From assembly GCA_002431965.1 (NCBI GenBank), contig DJEW01000002.1:1-64000 (forward strand): 64,000 bases of DNA. Direction: 5' to 3'. The translations under genes and the position numbers were made by a program. The notes below the pieces were generated by a model, which did no database searches, was not told the DNA's origin, and saw only the letters and a list, made by a program, of their open reading frames with translations. Positions 21,182 to 30,672 of this stretch are shown in pieces. The DNA comes from Clostridiales bacterium UBA5888. Lineage in GTDB: Bacteria > Bacillota > Clostridia > Oscillospirales > Oscillospiraceae. Position 1 is the stretch's first letter. Each line of letters begins with the position of its first letter.

Positions 21182-21232
21182 GAAAGCAGGGCCGCTCCAT
21201 AACGATCCGGTTATCGGGGCGGCTCTGCTTTC
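21182..21232. terminator. Bidirectional terminator between lysR and ugd
   Basis: A long imperfect stem (gaaagcagggccgc with gcggctctgctttc) lies between two convergent genes. The ugd stop codon touches it on the minus strand, where TTCATTATTTTC follows. U-runs are modest on both sides. Confidence 0.65.
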
Positions 21233-22433
21233 AGTCTCTGGCGAAAATGTCGCGCGTATACACTTTTTCTTTTACATCGTCCAGCTCGCGGCTGTATCGG
21301 TTTGCGATAATGACGCCGCACATGGCCTTGAATCGGTCAAGATCCGCTATCCTCGGGCAGCCCATATATTCCTCCGCTTTCAGCGCAGGCTCATAAATGA
21401 CCGGCTTCAAGCCCGCGGCGATAAGGCGCTTCATAACGCTCTGCACGCTCGAAGCGCGGAAATTATCTGAATCGGACTTCATCGTGAGTCTGTATACGCC
21501 TACCGTGATATTCTGCCGTCCGTCATAGTATCCGGCGCGCCGGAGAATATTTTGGGCGATAACGTCCTTGCGTGTGCGGTTGCTCTCCACAATGGCGGAG
21601 ATCAGATTTTCAGGCACGTGCTCGTAATTTGCGCGGAGCTGCTTTGTGTCCTTGGGCAGGCAATAGCCTCCATAGCCGAAGGAGGGATTGTTATAGTGCG
21701 CCCCAATGCGCGGGTCAAGGCAGACCCCGCCGATGATCTGCGCCGTGTCGAGACCCCGTGCCTCGGCATAGGTGTCAAGCTCATTGAAGAAGCTGACCCT
21801 CAGGGCAAGATAGGTGTTGGCAAAAAGCTTTACAGCTTCGGCTTCCGCACTGTGCATGAACAGCGTCGGCACATCATTTTCCTCCGCACCCTCACGAAGA
21901 AGAGACGCAAACGTCTCTCCTATCTCCTCGGAGCGCGGCGTACCGTTCGTGCCGACAATAATGCGCGAGGGATGGAGATTGTCATACAGCGCCTTGCCTT
22001 CTCGCAGAAATTCCGGTGAGAATATGATGCCGTCCGCGCCGAAGCGACGGCTTATCATATCCGTATATCCAACAGGAACAGTGGATTTTATGACAACAGC
22101 CGCATCGGGATTGACGCGCAGCACCGTGGCTATGACATTCTCTACGGCGGAGGTGTCAAAGGTATTTTTCTCACTGTCGTAATCCGTCGGCACAGCTATG
22201 ACAACAAGCTGCGCCTCTCTGTACGCCGCCTCCGCGTCGGTCGTCGCCGTGAGGCGGAGCTTTTTGTGTGCAAGGAAATCCTCGATATCTGCGTCCTTTA
22301 TCGGGGATACTCCGGCATTTATCATGTCCGCCTTGGTCTTTGTTGTTGTAACGGCGCAGACCTCGTTATTCTGCGCGAGGAGCACAGAGAGCGAAAGACC
22401 GACATAGCCCACGCCTGCCGCTGCGATCTTCAT
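21231..22433 (-). CDS. ugd: UDP-glucose 6-dehydrogenase (nucleotide sugar dehydrogenase)
   Basis: 400 aa from the ATG at 22433 (GAGAGGTGAG upstream). The N-terminal GVGYVGLS binds [12 protein letters not shown] and the catalytic-Cys motif [10 protein letters not shown] are present, and the C-terminal UDP-binding domain is complete. It oxidises UDP-glucose, or a similar UDP-sugar, to the uronate for surface polysaccharide. It is the last gene of the long minus-strand array. A related UDP-N-acetyl-sugar dehydrogenase role cannot be excluded, but FSPEFLREG and length fit Ugd. Confidence 0.9.
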   Translation of the reverse strand: MKIAAAGVGYVGLSLSVLLAQNNEVCAVTTTKTKADMINAGVSPIKDADIEDFLAHKKLRLTATTDAEAAYREAQLVVIAVPTDYDSEKNTFDTSAVENVIATVLRVNPDAAVVIKSTVPVGYTDMISRRFGADGIIFSPEFLREGKALYDNLHPSRIIVGTNGTPRSEEIGETFASLLREGAEENDVPTLFMHSAEAEAVKLFANTYLALRVSFFNELDTYAEARGLDTAQIIGGVCLDPRIGAHYNNPSFGYGGYCLPKDTKQLRANYEHVPENLISAIVESNRTRKDVIAQNILRRAGYYDGRQNITVGVYRLTMKSDSDNFRASSVQSVMKRLIAAGLKPVIYEPALKAEEYMGCPRIADLDRFKAMCGVIIANRYSRELDDVKEKVYTRDIFARD

Positions 22434-22455
22434 ATTCTCACCTCTCATGAGGTTT

Positions 22456-23010
22456 TCACCATGTCTCAAACCCTGTCACCGCATCGTGCAGGAAAGGGGC
22501 GTTCTTATCTTTCTCGGAGAGAATGGGGTCTTCTATACCCCAGTCTATTCCAAGCTCCGGGTCGTTCCATCGGATTTTGCCCTCGGTCTGCGGGGCATAG
22601 GGATTATCCGCCTTATAGGCAAACTCCACGTTGTCTGTGAGCGTGAGAAAAGCATGCCCGAAGCCGCGCGGTATCAGTAGCTGACAACGGTTTTCATCGG
22701 AGAGGGTAAATGCATCCCACATGCCGTAGGTCGGGCTGCTGCGCCGGAGATCGACCGTAACATCCAGCACTGCCCCGCGCAGGCAGCGCACGAGCTTGGC
22801 CTGCGCCGCGCTGCCGCGCTGGAAATGTATGCCGCGCAGCGTGCCCTTTGCAGCGGAGAAGGACTGGTTGTCCTGCACAAAGTCATAGTCAAGACCCTCG
22901 CGCTCAAAAGCCGCCTTTGACCACGTTTCCATGAAGTATCCCCGGCTGTCGCCAAACACCTGCGGTCTGATTATAAACACGCCTTCCAGCTTTGTTTTTA
23001 TAAGCTCCAT
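22456..23010 (-). CDS. rfbC: dTDP-4-dehydrorhamnose 3,5-epimerase
   Basis: 184 aa, full length. The cupin-fold motifs FVQDNQSFS and LRGIHFQRG (His base) and [12 protein letters not shown] are conserved. It epimerises dTDP-4-keto-6-deoxyglucose on the way to dTDP-L-rhamnose. It directly follows rfbD (9-bp gap). The first two pathway genes, rfbA and rfbB, are not in the window. Confidence 0.95.
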   Translation of the reverse strand: MELIKTKLEGVFIIRPQVFGDSRGYFMETWSKAAFEREGLDYDFVQDNQSFSAAKGTLRGIHFQRGSAAQAKLVRCLRGAVLDVTVDLRRSSPTYGMWDAFTLSDENRCQLLIPRGFGHAFLTLTDNVEFAYKADNPYAPQTEGKIRWNDPELGIDWGIEDPILSEKDKNAPFLHDAVTGFETW

Positions 23011-23019
23011 CTCCGCACC

Positions 23020-23910
23020 TCAATTCTCCGTACCGTGCAGTTCGACCAGAAACCGGTCGAGCGCGTCCTGCCACTCTGGCAGCGGAGCAAAGCCCTGCCG
23101 GACAAGCTTGCTTTTATCAAGGCGGCTGTTGAGCGGGCGCGGAGCCTCCGCGCCGTATTCCGCCGTCGTCGCAGGGGTAATATGCGTATTCAACCCCTCG
23201 CGTTCAAATATTCTGCGTGCGAAATCACACCAGGAGATAAACCCGCCCTCGTTTGCGGCATTATAAAAGCCGTATCTGCCGCTTTGCGCCATATCGGCAA
23301 GCAAACGCGCCAGGTCGCGCGAATACGTGGGCGTTCCGATCTGGTCGTTCACGACGCGGAGCGTATCATGCGTCCGCGCAGCGCGGCGCATGGTCTTGAC
23401 AAAATTATTGCCGTTCAGCCCATAAAGCCATGATGTGCGGACGACAAAAAAGTTATCCAGCTTATCCGTGACCGCGAATTCCCCTTCGAGCTTTGTCTGC
23501 CCGTAGTAATTGCAGGGGGCAAGCTCGCTTCCGTCTGCCGGCCATGGCTCGCTGCCAACGCCGGGAAACACATAATCGGTGCTGATATAGATCATTTTGC
23601 TGCCCGCGCTTTTGCATGCGCGGGCAATATTTTCCGTCCCCCGCACATTGACGGCGCGGACGGCTTCGCGGTTTTCCGCCCGTTCGGCGGCGTCCACCGC
23701 CGTCCACGCCGCGCAATGTATAACGGCGTCCGGCATAGCCGCATCTACGGCGCGCGATACCGCATCAGGGTCGCGTATATCAAGCCGCATATAGTCCGGG
23801 CGCTCCGCCGGCGCCGTTCCCGTTCCGGTCACGCTGTGACCGCGCGCTGCAAATTCAAGCGCGGCATCATGCCCAAGCTGACCGTTGACGCCTGTTATAA
23901 GTATCCTCAT
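23020..23910 (-). CDS. rfbD: dTDP-4-dehydrorhamnose reductase
   Basis: 296 aa from the ATG at 23910, matching the family N-terminus MRILITGVNGQLGHD. Rossmann motif GVNGQLG; catalytic YYGQTKLEGE (Tyr-x3-Lys) near residue 133; ISTDYVFPG; and the C-terminal RPLNSRLDKSKL are all typical. It makes dTDP-L-rhamnose with NAD(P)H. Its start lies 4 bp after the stop of the preceding ATP-grasp gene, showing co-transcription. Confidence 0.95.
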   Translation of the reverse strand: MRILITGVNGQLGHDAALEFAARGHSVTGTGTAPAERPDYMRLDIRDPDAVSRAVDAAMPDAVIHCAAWTAVDAAERAENREAVRAVNVRGTENIARACKSAGSKMIYISTDYVFPGVGSEPWPADGSELAPCNYYGQTKLEGEFAVTDKLDNFFVVRTSWLYGLNGNNFVKTMRRAARTHDTLRVVNDQIGTPTYSRDLARLLADMAQSGRYGFYNAANEGGFISWCDFARRIFEREGLNTHITPATTAEYGAEAPRPLNSRLDKSKLVRQGFAPLPEWQDALDRFLVELHGTEN

Positions 23911-23914
23911 GTTC

Positions 23915-24982
23915 TCAGCTCTCTGCATTCATATACTGCTCCGGTGCGCCGTAGAAGTCGAGCAGCATGGCGGCAAACCTGTCGTGTACGCCGTGCTTTG
24001 CCGGAGCCTGAACGATGTTCATGCCCGGGTTATGGTTGCCCTCGATAAGCTCGAGTTTCCCGCCCGGAAGTATCGCCACATCCCATCCGACGACCCGCAG
24101 GCAGGGAATTTCCGCCGACGCCGCGCGGCATAAATCGATCACCTTGTCCCACTGTGGGATCTGTTCGCCGAAGAACGGCACTCCGGTCATCGGGTGGGCG
24201 CGGTAGTAGTCGCCGTGTTCATCCATGCCGTCGGTGATGATCACGCCGGTTTGCGGGTCTATCTCGCAGAAAATGCCGCCGCCATGCGCGTTGTCAACGT
24301 GCAGACCGTTGTTGCCCACGCGCAGCCCGCAGCCGAACACTTCAAAACGCTCTCCGTTACGAAATGTGATAACTCTCAGCGTATTGAGAGATTCAGGGTG
24401 AAAGCGCGCAAGCTCTCCATCCGACTCAACAAACTGCTCGGCAAGGTATTTTTTTGCGCACAGCTCTTCAAAAAATGCGTCCGGGTCAGGCTCGGCATCG
24501 AGCATTTCCGCAGTGTATTTGCGAAATCCGATTCCCCAGCTCGAGTACTGCGGCTTGAGCGCAACGCAGCCGTAGCGGCGCACAAAGGCGGCAAACTCCT
24601 CCGCGGTGGATTCCGGCAGGTACAGCCAGCCGCGCCGGACATACCGGGAAAAATTCCTCAGGAAGCTCACCTTGTCCTTCAGATACGGCTCGGAGGCGCT
24701 GTTATACGGGCGCATGAGGAGCGTTGCCTCGGTGTCCGTGAGGAATTCCTTCTGCCTTGAAACCGACAGCCCATAAAAGCCGAATATCATATACTCCGAC
24801 ATTGACACGCGCTTTTCCGGATTATTGCGGCGCACGCGGAGGTAATCGCGGAAGAGCTTATTCTCCGTAAATCCGTAGGGCATATTCCGTACACCGCTGA
24901 TATACCCGTGAAAGCGCTTTCTGAGTACGGGATACGCTCTCACATTCCTGACGATTATATTATCTGTGAGTATGTTGTTCAT
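23915..24982 (-). CDS. Sugar-transfer-associated ATP-grasp protein (copy 1)
   Basis: 355 aa from the ATG at 24982; a GTG three codons earlier is possible. It overlaps the upstream gene by 23 bp. It fits the ATP-grasp group found in capsule and teichoic-type gene clusters (PF14397-like): LKPQYSSWGIGFRKY (ATP-binding Lys and Gly-rich part), EQFVESDGELARFHPESLNT, VDNAHGGGIFCEID, and C-terminal GWDVAIL ... LELIEGNHNPGMN (Mg2+ ligands Glu and Asn). Such proteins are thought to join an acyl-type group to an amine or similar acceptor on a glycan using ATP; the actual reaction is unknown. It is one of four such genes here. Confidence 0.78.
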   Translation of the reverse strand: MNNILTDNIIVRNVRAYPVLRKRFHGYISGVRNMPYGFTENKLFRDYLRVRRNNPEKRVSMSEYMIFGFYGLSVSRQKEFLTDTEATLLMRPYNSASEPYLKDKVSFLRNFSRYVRRGWLYLPESTAEEFAAFVRRYGCVALKPQYSSWGIGFRKYTAEMLDAEPDPDAFFEELCAKKYLAEQFVESDGELARFHPESLNTLRVITFRNGERFEVFGCGLRVGNNGLHVDNAHGGGIFCEIDPQTGVIITDGMDEHGDYYRAHPMTGVPFFGEQIPQWDKVIDLCRAASAEIPCLRVVGWDVAILPGGKLELIEGNHNPGMNIVQAPAKHGVHDRFAAMLLDFYGAPEQYMNAES

Positions 24983-25964
24983 TATCTTCACCCAGGCATT
25001 TTTTCAAAAGTAAATATTTTCCCACTCCGTCAAACTGAATGATATTGCCGCCGGGCCAGCTGTAGTTCCCCTCGATAAGCTCCGGTCCGTCCGGCGTCAC
25101 GGCGATGTCCCAGCCGGCATAGCCCACCGTCGGCACGCGCTCCATCGCCTGCCGGACGCAGCGCATGATCTCCTCCCAGTACGGCACTGTAAGCCCCGGC
25201 ATGCGCACGCCGGAGCCCGGGTGGTAAATGAAATCGCACGTATCGGTGTTGTTCCGCCCGGGTCCCGATATGCGCCCATTGTCCATATCTATGGGATATG
25301 CCACGCCGCCGCTGTGGAAATTATCCGTACAGGCACCGCGCCCGCCGCATTTGAGGCACGCTCCTATCGGCAGTATCTTTCCGCTGCGGTCGCGCGCGGC
25401 GTTTATCCGCACGGAGTTGACGCTGTCCGCATTCACCGCAGACAGCATGGGGTGCTGACATATTACCTCTTCGAGCAGAAGAGCGTTTTCGCGGCAGGCG
25501 CGGTAGAAATGTTCCGCCGAGCCGAGCTGCGCCGTGCGCAGCCTTTCTATTCCGCGTCCCATCGTCCCTCTCGCAGGCTTGAGCATAAATTCTTCGTGCC
25601 TGGCGAGAAAGCCGGCAAACGGCGCAAAGCCGCTGTCGGGAGCGTACACGCTTTCCCGTTTTACAAGCCCGGCAAACACAGTGTTGAACTCATTTTTATA
25701 CGCCAGCGCACGCCTGTCCTCCGCAGAGGCGCCGGCGTTGAGCCTGCGGTCGCACTCCTTTGAGCGTCCGGAAGTCAGAAACGTCGCCCTCTCCCGCTCG
25801 TCAAGCTCATAAAAGCGCAGGACGAAATAGTTTTCGGGTGAAGCGCCATGCCTGAAGCCGCAGTATACGGCGTCCGCCAAATAGACGGGCAGCGCCCCGC
25901 CGCGCCCGGCACAGAGCCGCCGGCACATTGAATATGTTTTTTTCAGCGCCGTCCAACCTGACAT
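24960..25964 (-). CDS. Sugar-transfer-associated ATP-grasp protein (copy 2)
   Basis: 334 aa, start ATG at 25964, overlapping the next gene. FMLKPARGTMGRGIERL is the nucleotide-binding part; LEEVICQHPMLSAVNADSVN and the Gly-rich FHSGGVAYPID follow; GWDIAVTPDGPELIEGNYSW (Asp, Glu, Asn ligands) ends the catalytic core. Same family as its neighbour but clearly diverged, so not a recent duplicate. It sits between an opine-dehydrogenase-like enzyme and another ATP-grasp, which suggests modification of a glycan with an amino acid-like group. Substrates are unknown. Confidence 0.76.
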   Translation of the reverse strand: MSGWTALKKTYSMCRRLCAGRGGALPVYLADAVYCGFRHGASPENYFVLRFYELDERERATFLTSGRSKECDRRLNAGASAEDRRALAYKNEFNTVFAGLVKRESVYAPDSGFAPFAGFLARHEEFMLKPARGTMGRGIERLRTAQLGSAEHFYRACRENALLLEEVICQHPMLSAVNADSVNSVRINAARDRSGKILPIGACLKCGGRGACTDNFHSGGVAYPIDMDNGRISGPGRNNTDTCDFIYHPGSGVRMPGLTVPYWEEIMRCVRQAMERVPTVGYAGWDIAVTPDGPELIEGNYSWPGGNIIQFDGVGKYLLLKKCLGEDNEQHTHR

Positions 25965-25968
25965 CAGA

Positions 25969-27045
25969 CTATTGTGCTCCCCCGTCGTTAAGTATTGTTT
26001 TTATGTTTTCCACGCCGAGATACTCTATCGTGCGTCCGCTGCTGCGAAGATCGCGTCCGAGAGCCGCCGAGGCGAGCTCTATAAGCGAGGAGCACACGGG
26101 CGTTGCTACGCCAAGCGTGCGGCCCAGCGATTCAAGCAGCACCAGCCCCTGCGGCACATCCTCCGTGATATAACGCGAATCCACGCTCTGCGGTCCCTTC
26201 GCGCGTGTCGGCATGGCGGCGTATTCAAAAAACACCTCTTTGCCGCTGCGCTGCTCGTCAAGGCTGTTGCGGAATTTGCATGCTTCCGCATACGGTACCG
26301 GTTCGCAGCCGAGCTTTTCAAGAACCTGCATTTTCTCGCCGTCAAGCGCCTCCAGCATGCGCCATACCGAAGGCGTAAAAACCTCGTGATACATACAATA
26401 GTCGCCGCCTGTGGCTTCAATGCGCGGGATGCTCATCACCGCGCCAACGGTATGCACGATCATGTTTGGATTATGCAGCGCCGCCTCGACAACATTTTTC
26501 AGGTAGAAAAACGGCGTGCCGAGCATATCAAGCTTTTTCTCCGCATCAGCGGCGGCTGATGCCGGATAGATGCCGAGCGGGTTTCTGACATTGCGGAAGC
26601 CAACCCTGAACCGTCCCGGCGCGAAGATGCGCCCGTCGATGAAGTTGCTCTCGCCCTCCGCTATGATGACACCCTGCGCCGGTCTGAGAGCGAGTACGCT
26701 GGCGGTGGAGAGATACCCCGGCACTATGAGCAGTATCTGCCCCGGCACGAGGTTGGGTACAATGCAGCGCAGAACGTCCCGATGGTACCCTGTCTGCGTG
26801 CAGAGAAGAACAATTTCGCAGCCGGATATATCGTCCGTGCTGCGCGAAAGATGCGCAATACGGCAGACGGTCTCTTTCCCGAATTCGTCCATCACCATCG
26901 TCCCGTCATGCCGTTCCAAGTATGCGAAGTTATCTTCATGTACGGAGCGGGAGGTCTTTATCAGCGTTACCTCATGACCGCGCGCCGCATAATCCGCCGC
27001 CAGGGCGCAGCCGCTGTTTCCCGCTCCGAGAACCGCAATTTTCAC
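25969..27045 (-). CDS. NAD/NADP octopine/nopaline dehydrogenase family protein
   Basis: 358 aa. N-terminal Rossmann domain with GAGNSGCALAADYAARGHEV; C-terminal opine dehydrogenase domain with AALHNPNMIVHTVGAVMS, whose His is the family's catalytic residue. Opine dehydrogenases reductively join an amino acid to a 2-oxoacid. In this setting, 4 bp from ATP-grasp genes on either side, it may make an opine-type building block (such as an N-carboxyalkyl amino acid) that is attached to a surface polysaccharide. Such decorations are known in some bacterial glycans. The substrate is not readable from sequence. Confidence 0.82.
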   Translation of the reverse strand: MKIAVLGAGNSGCALAADYAARGHEVTLIKTSRSVHEDNFAYLERHDGTMVMDEFGKETVCRIAHLSRSTDDISGCEIVLLCTQTGYHRDVLRCIVPNLVPGQILLIVPGYLSTASVLALRPAQGVIIAEGESNFIDGRIFAPGRFRVGFRNVRNPLGIYPASAAADAEKKLDMLGTPFFYLKNVVEAALHNPNMIVHTVGAVMSIPRIEATGGDYCMYHEVFTPSVWRMLEALDGEKMQVLEKLGCEPVPYAEACKFRNSLDEQRSGKEVFFEYAAMPTRAKGPQSVDSRYITEDVPQGLVLLESLGRTLGVATPVCSSLIELASAALGRDLRSSGRTIEYLGVENIKTILNDGGAQ

Positions 27046-27049
27046 GTTG

Positions 27050-27934
27050 TCACTCCATTTTCATCATGCTGCCGAAGAGTATATCCGTCTCCGGCAGACG
27101 TTTATTATCAAGCGCGGCAGCCGGAGTGAACGTAAGCTCTCCGAAGCGCACGCCTTTTTCGGTTATATAGAGATCGACCCTCACAAACGGAAATTCCCCG
27201 CAGAGCTTATCTGCCGTTTCGAACGCCTTGTCAAGAAATCGGGGCTTGGGCAGTGAAAAATCCGCAGGCGCAGCTATGGAATCCCGGTTTATGCGCAGAA
27301 GCCTGAAATCCCGGTCAAAAAAATAAAACCTCGGCCACCCCTCGCTGCGCCCCGTGCAGAGCATCACGCAATACGCCTGCCCGTTAAAGCAGTAGAACTT
27401 GTAATCCTCGGGCAATTTGCCGTCCTTGTCGCCTATATATTCCTCAATGATTATCTTCTTCTCAGCATGCCGGTACTGCATTTCAGAGTAATATGCCCAG
27501 AACGGCTCACGCCCCCATTTTTTCAGCTGCTTTTCCGCAGCGGGAATATTGAGCGCCGCCTTGTCCGGGCAAATGATGTTGTAGCCACAGCCGAAGCTCC
27601 ACTTCATTGCAAAGCTTTGCGGCAGGCTGTTCCAGTCTATATCATCCGCACGGTCATAAACCGCATACAGCTTGTTGAGCGTCTCCGCGCAGCCGCGCTC
27701 TTCAACGTAGCTGCGCACACGGTATTTATCAGCGCACTGCCGGACGAGCGGATCTGTGCCGTAGCGTTCGAGCTTGAGCTTGAGCAGCTTTTCATTGAGC
27801 GTTTTCGGCGCTTCAAGCTCCGGCAGACGACCGAACTTTCTCAGATAGAGAAGCCTTGTGTTCAGCCCCGGCGAGATATACGAAGCAAGTGCATATAAGG
27901 CTCTTGAACCCCGATGTATCCTCTTTTTCTTCAT
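27050..27934 (-). CDS. TupA-like ATP-grasp protein of a glycan cluster
   Basis: 294 aa. PKTLNEKLLKLKLERYGTDP, ADKYRVRSYVEERGC, AMKWSFGCGYNIICPDK and IIIEEYIGD are typical of the TupA-like ATP-grasp family (teichuronopeptide-type synthesis and many capsule loci). C-terminal VRVDLYITEKGVRFGELTFTPAAA carries the metal ligand Glu in the usual GELTFTPA motif. It probably adds an amino acid or similar unit to a polysaccharide. Packed between two glycosyltransferases and an opine-type enzyme with gaps of 4-6 bp. Confidence 0.82.
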   Translation of the reverse strand: MKKKRIHRGSRALYALASYISPGLNTRLLYLRKFGRLPELEAPKTLNEKLLKLKLERYGTDPLVRQCADKYRVRSYVEERGCAETLNKLYAVYDRADDIDWNSLPQSFAMKWSFGCGYNIICPDKAALNIPAAEKQLKKWGREPFWAYYSEMQYRHAEKKIIIEEYIGDKDGKLPEDYKFYCFNGQAYCVMLCTGRSEGWPRFYFFDRDFRLLRINRDSIAAPADFSLPKPRFLDKAFETADKLCGEFPFVRVDLYITEKGVRFGELTFTPAAALDNKRLPETDILFGSMMKME

Positions 27935-27940
27935 TTCGCT

Positions 27941-28885
27941 TCAAATTCCGGCATTGGTCAGCGCAGGCTGCTTGACGCGGCAAGCTTCCCTGCATGCCTC
28001 TGCTGCCGCCTCGTCGGAGGCATACGCCGCAAGCATGAGCTCTTCCGCCGCATCAAGCGATTCAAGCAGGCAGCGGATCACAAACTGCGAGCGCTTGATA
28101 ATGGAGCGGTACTCCACCTTTGATGCGACATACTGATAATGCAGCACAGAAATGGACGGGTCATAGCGAACAACGCAGTTTTCGCGGCGGCACAGCCAGT
28201 CGAGTATTTCCATTTCATAATACATGAACGTTTTCGGATAAAACGGCTCCGGGTGCGAAGCGATATACCTTCCGGAAAATATGACGCAGGAGCCATGGAG
28301 CACCACGCTCTCCGCCGCCCTGGCAGAGTCAATATTCTGCTTTGCTCTGTTGCGCCGCTGCACAAGGCGCCATATGGCGGGGCTGTTCTTCTCTCCGCTG
28401 CTCAGCAGGAGCAGCACCGGGTTCTGGCTGCGCTTGACAAAAGCGCGCTTTTTCCTGACCTGCTCGATGCTCACCGCATGCAGCGATTTGGGACTCTGGT
28501 GTATGCCGGAGAAGACGGAGAGTATATCCGGTCCCAGCAGGTCAAAAGGATGCTCGCTGTATATCTGCCCGATTTTCTCAATGAAATCGCGCTGTCTTAT
28601 TTCCACATCATTGTTCAGCACGCAGACAAAGTCTGCGTCAAGCTCATCGGCCACGTACTTCACGCCGAGGTTGTTCCCGCGCGCAAAGCCGGAATTTTCG
28701 GGATTCAGAATAACGTCAACAACCGGATCCGACGCAAATTCCGTCGCCAGCTCCGCCCCTGTCCCGTTCGGAGATGCATTGTCAACGATGACGATATGCT
28801 TTTCGCCGGCAAGTGCTTTTATGCTTTCCACGCACTTTCTTGTCGTATCTATCACGCGGTAATGAAGTATCACAAATGCAGTCAT
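27941..28885 (-). CDS. Family 2 glycosyltransferase
   Basis: 314 aa, GT-A fold. N-terminal AFVILHYRVIDTTRKCVESI, then VIVDNASPNGTG (nucleotide-binding Asp), PENSGFARGNNLG and VCVLNNDVEI, the DxD-like metal site. It resembles rhamnosyltransferase-type GT2 proteins. It transfers a sugar to a growing surface glycan on the cytoplasmic side; no membrane segment is seen. It overlaps the upstream GT2 gene by 4 bp (ATGA). Donor unknown; dTDP-rhamnose is plausible given rfbC and rfbD. Confidence 0.88.
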   Translation of the reverse strand: MTAFVILHYRVIDTTRKCVESIKALAGEKHIVIVDNASPNGTGAELATEFASDPVVDVILNPENSGFARGNNLGVKYVADELDADFVCVLNNDVEIRQRDFIEKIGQIYSEHPFDLLGPDILSVFSGIHQSPKSLHAVSIEQVRKKRAFVKRSQNPVLLLLSSGEKNSPAIWRLVQRRNRAKQNIDSARAAESVVLHGSCVIFSGRYIASHPEPFYPKTFMYYEMEILDWLCRRENCVVRYDPSISVLHYQYVASKVEYRSIIKRSQFVIRCLLESLDAAEELMLAAYASDEAAAEACREACRVKQPALTNAGI

Positions 28886-29760
28886 TTTGAATCGTCCTTA
28901 TTTTTCTGCGGCATAGCCCTGAAAGTATCAACTATGTAGTATGCAAGATCATAGAAGCTGCGGCTCAGCCTGTGGCTTCTTTCAAAGTGCTCCGCCGCTG
29001 TCCGGGGATCGGCGGAATGGAGGCGTTTTCCCATACGCCGGTTCATGACGGCGTCGCTCTCCGGGTATTTTTCGTAGAGCGGTCTGTGCTTTTCATACAG
29101 ATGCAGAAGATGCGAATATGAATTGACGACGGCGGAAATGCTGTCGCTTCCGACCTCCGATTCAACAAGAGCCTCCGGCAGATATGTCAGATCAAAGCGC
29201 TCCGCCGCGCGGATGGCGAAGTCCCAATCCTGATAGCGGCGTATGCTCTCATCGAACCTGAGCTGCGCCCACACGCTGCGATGCATGAGCATCGTCTGGG
29301 TGCTTGCGCGGTTCTCGGCAAGGAAATCCTCCAGTGCGCACAGCGAACGCGGCGCATGCACCGGGTAATAGAAGCGGCTGCCGTTTGCCGCAACGCGGTT
29401 CATTCCGCAGTAGCACATATCCGCGCCGGTCTCAACGAGCCGCCGGCACTGCTTTTCAAGCTTATCGGCATGCCATGTATCGTCGCTGTCCTGAAAGGCA
29501 AGCAGCGCGCCCTTTGCGTGCTCCGCGCCATAGTTCCGGGCATAGCATGCGCCGCGGTTCTCCTCATAACGCAGGTACTTCACTCTCGGGTCTTTCACAT
29601 TGCGAAACAGCAGCTCCGTGCCGTCGGTAGACGCATCGTCTGCGATGATGACTTCTATGTTGTCATAGCTCTGCCCAAGTACGCTCTCAATGCATGCCGG
29701 CAGCTTGTCTTTTCTGTTGTAGCTCGGTATTACGACCGAGATCAGCTCGCCGTATTCCAT
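28882..29760 (-). CDS. Family 2 glycosyltransferase
   Basis: 292 aa from the ATG at 29760, which has GGAGAG close by; an ATG six codons earlier lacks a site. ISVVIPSYNRKDKLPACIES, VIIADDASTDGTE and LAFQDSDDTWH (the DxD metal site) define a classic GT2 catalytic domain. The C-terminal 80 residues are charged and probably acceptor-specific. Translationally coupled to the next GT2. Role: one linkage of the surface polysaccharide repeat unit. Confidence 0.9.
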   Translation of the reverse strand: MEYGELISVVIPSYNRKDKLPACIESVLGQSYDNIEVIIADDASTDGTELLFRNVKDPRVKYLRYEENRGACYARNYGAEHAKGALLAFQDSDDTWHADKLEKQCRRLVETGADMCYCGMNRVAANGSRFYYPVHAPRSLCALEDFLAENRASTQTMLMHRSVWAQLRFDESIRRYQDWDFAIRAAERFDLTYLPEALVESEVGSDSISAVVNSYSHLLHLYEKHRPLYEKYPESDAVMNRRMGKRLHSADPRTAAEHFERSHRLSRSFYDLAYYIVDTFRAMPQKNKDDSK

Positions 29761-29809
29761 AATCTCTCCATGCTTCACGCCGCATAACGCTTATCTTTCA
29801 AAGGCAGCA

Positions 29810-30652
29810 TCAATTCTCCCCGCACCTGGGGAAGGGGAAGCTCTCAAGCATCAGCTTTTTCTTTTCCGCCGCAGCTTCCGGTGTGATGAGCCATGAATCC
29901 TGTATTTCGTTTATCTCCGGTATAGGCTCTCTCCTGAGATCCCGCTGCAGATGCTCCACACCGTAGGCTGAATAATAGTCGTCAAATTTATATCCGTCGC
30001 CCAGCGGGCGGTCGGAAAACAGCACATGCATATTCGGTATGCCGAAGCTGTCAGCGACTATCAGCCCATGGAGAGAGCTGGATATGACCGCGCGGCACCG
30101 GGCAAGCTGCCTTATTACTTCAAGCGGCTCGTCCTTCACATTTATAAGTATGCTGTTTTCATATTTGCGCACAGTGGTGTGCACAAGCTCCTCGTTCAAA
30201 TCGCAGATATGCGGGATTATGCCTATATCATACTTCTTTTCGGGTATTTTGGCAAGCAGCCCGGAGGTCAGAATGCCTGCGTCCCCCGTCGGTATATCCA
30301 GTCTGCGGCGGGTCATTTTCTCGACATTTTTTCTCGTCAGCTCGCCGCGAACCGCGTGAAAGCGCATATCCCGCTTGAAAAAACGTCCCTCGCAGTCGGA
30401 ATAATTTATAAATCCCGTTCCCCATATGCGGACAGTCGGATGCGTGAAGCCATTGATCGTCTGCTGCACCTTCATAAGCGGCGTGCCATGCAGCTTATAC
30501 TGTGCAAGACAGCTTCCCACAGCGCACACTTCCCCTGTGAGAAAAGAGGCGCGCTCGACCTTATAGCCAAAGAAGTGTTCGATTATCATAGGGCTGAGCA
30601 AATCGCCCATGTTAGCCAGCTTCGCGTAATACAGCTTCAGAGTATCCTGCAT
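29810..30652 (-). CDS. Polysaccharide pyruvyl transferase family protein
   Basis: 280 aa from the ATG at 30652, 20 bp after the symporter stop; the frame extends upstream into the symporter gene and is not used. YYAKLANMGDLLSPMI, IWGTGFINY, FHAVRGELTRKNVEK, GDAGIL and AVISSSLHGLIVADSFGIP match PF04230. These enzymes add a pyruvate ketal to a sugar from phosphoenolpyruvate; SSLHGLI is the signature near the active site. Together with the GT2 genes it indicates a charged, pyruvylated exopolysaccharide. Confidence 0.88.
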   Translation of the reverse strand: MQDTLKLYYAKLANMGDLLSPMIIEHFFGYKVERASFLTGEVCAVGSCLAQYKLHGTPLMKVQQTINGFTHPTVRIWGTGFINYSDCEGRFFKRDMRFHAVRGELTRKNVEKMTRRRLDIPTGDAGILTSGLLAKIPEKKYDIGIIPHICDLNEELVHTTVRKYENSILINVKDEPLEVIRQLARCRAVISSSLHGLIVADSFGIPNMHVLFSDRPLGDGYKFDDYYSAYGVEHLQRDLRREPIPEINEIQDSWLITPEAAAEKKKLMLESFPFPRCGEN

Positions 30653-30672
30653 TTTTACACACTCCCGCAAAA

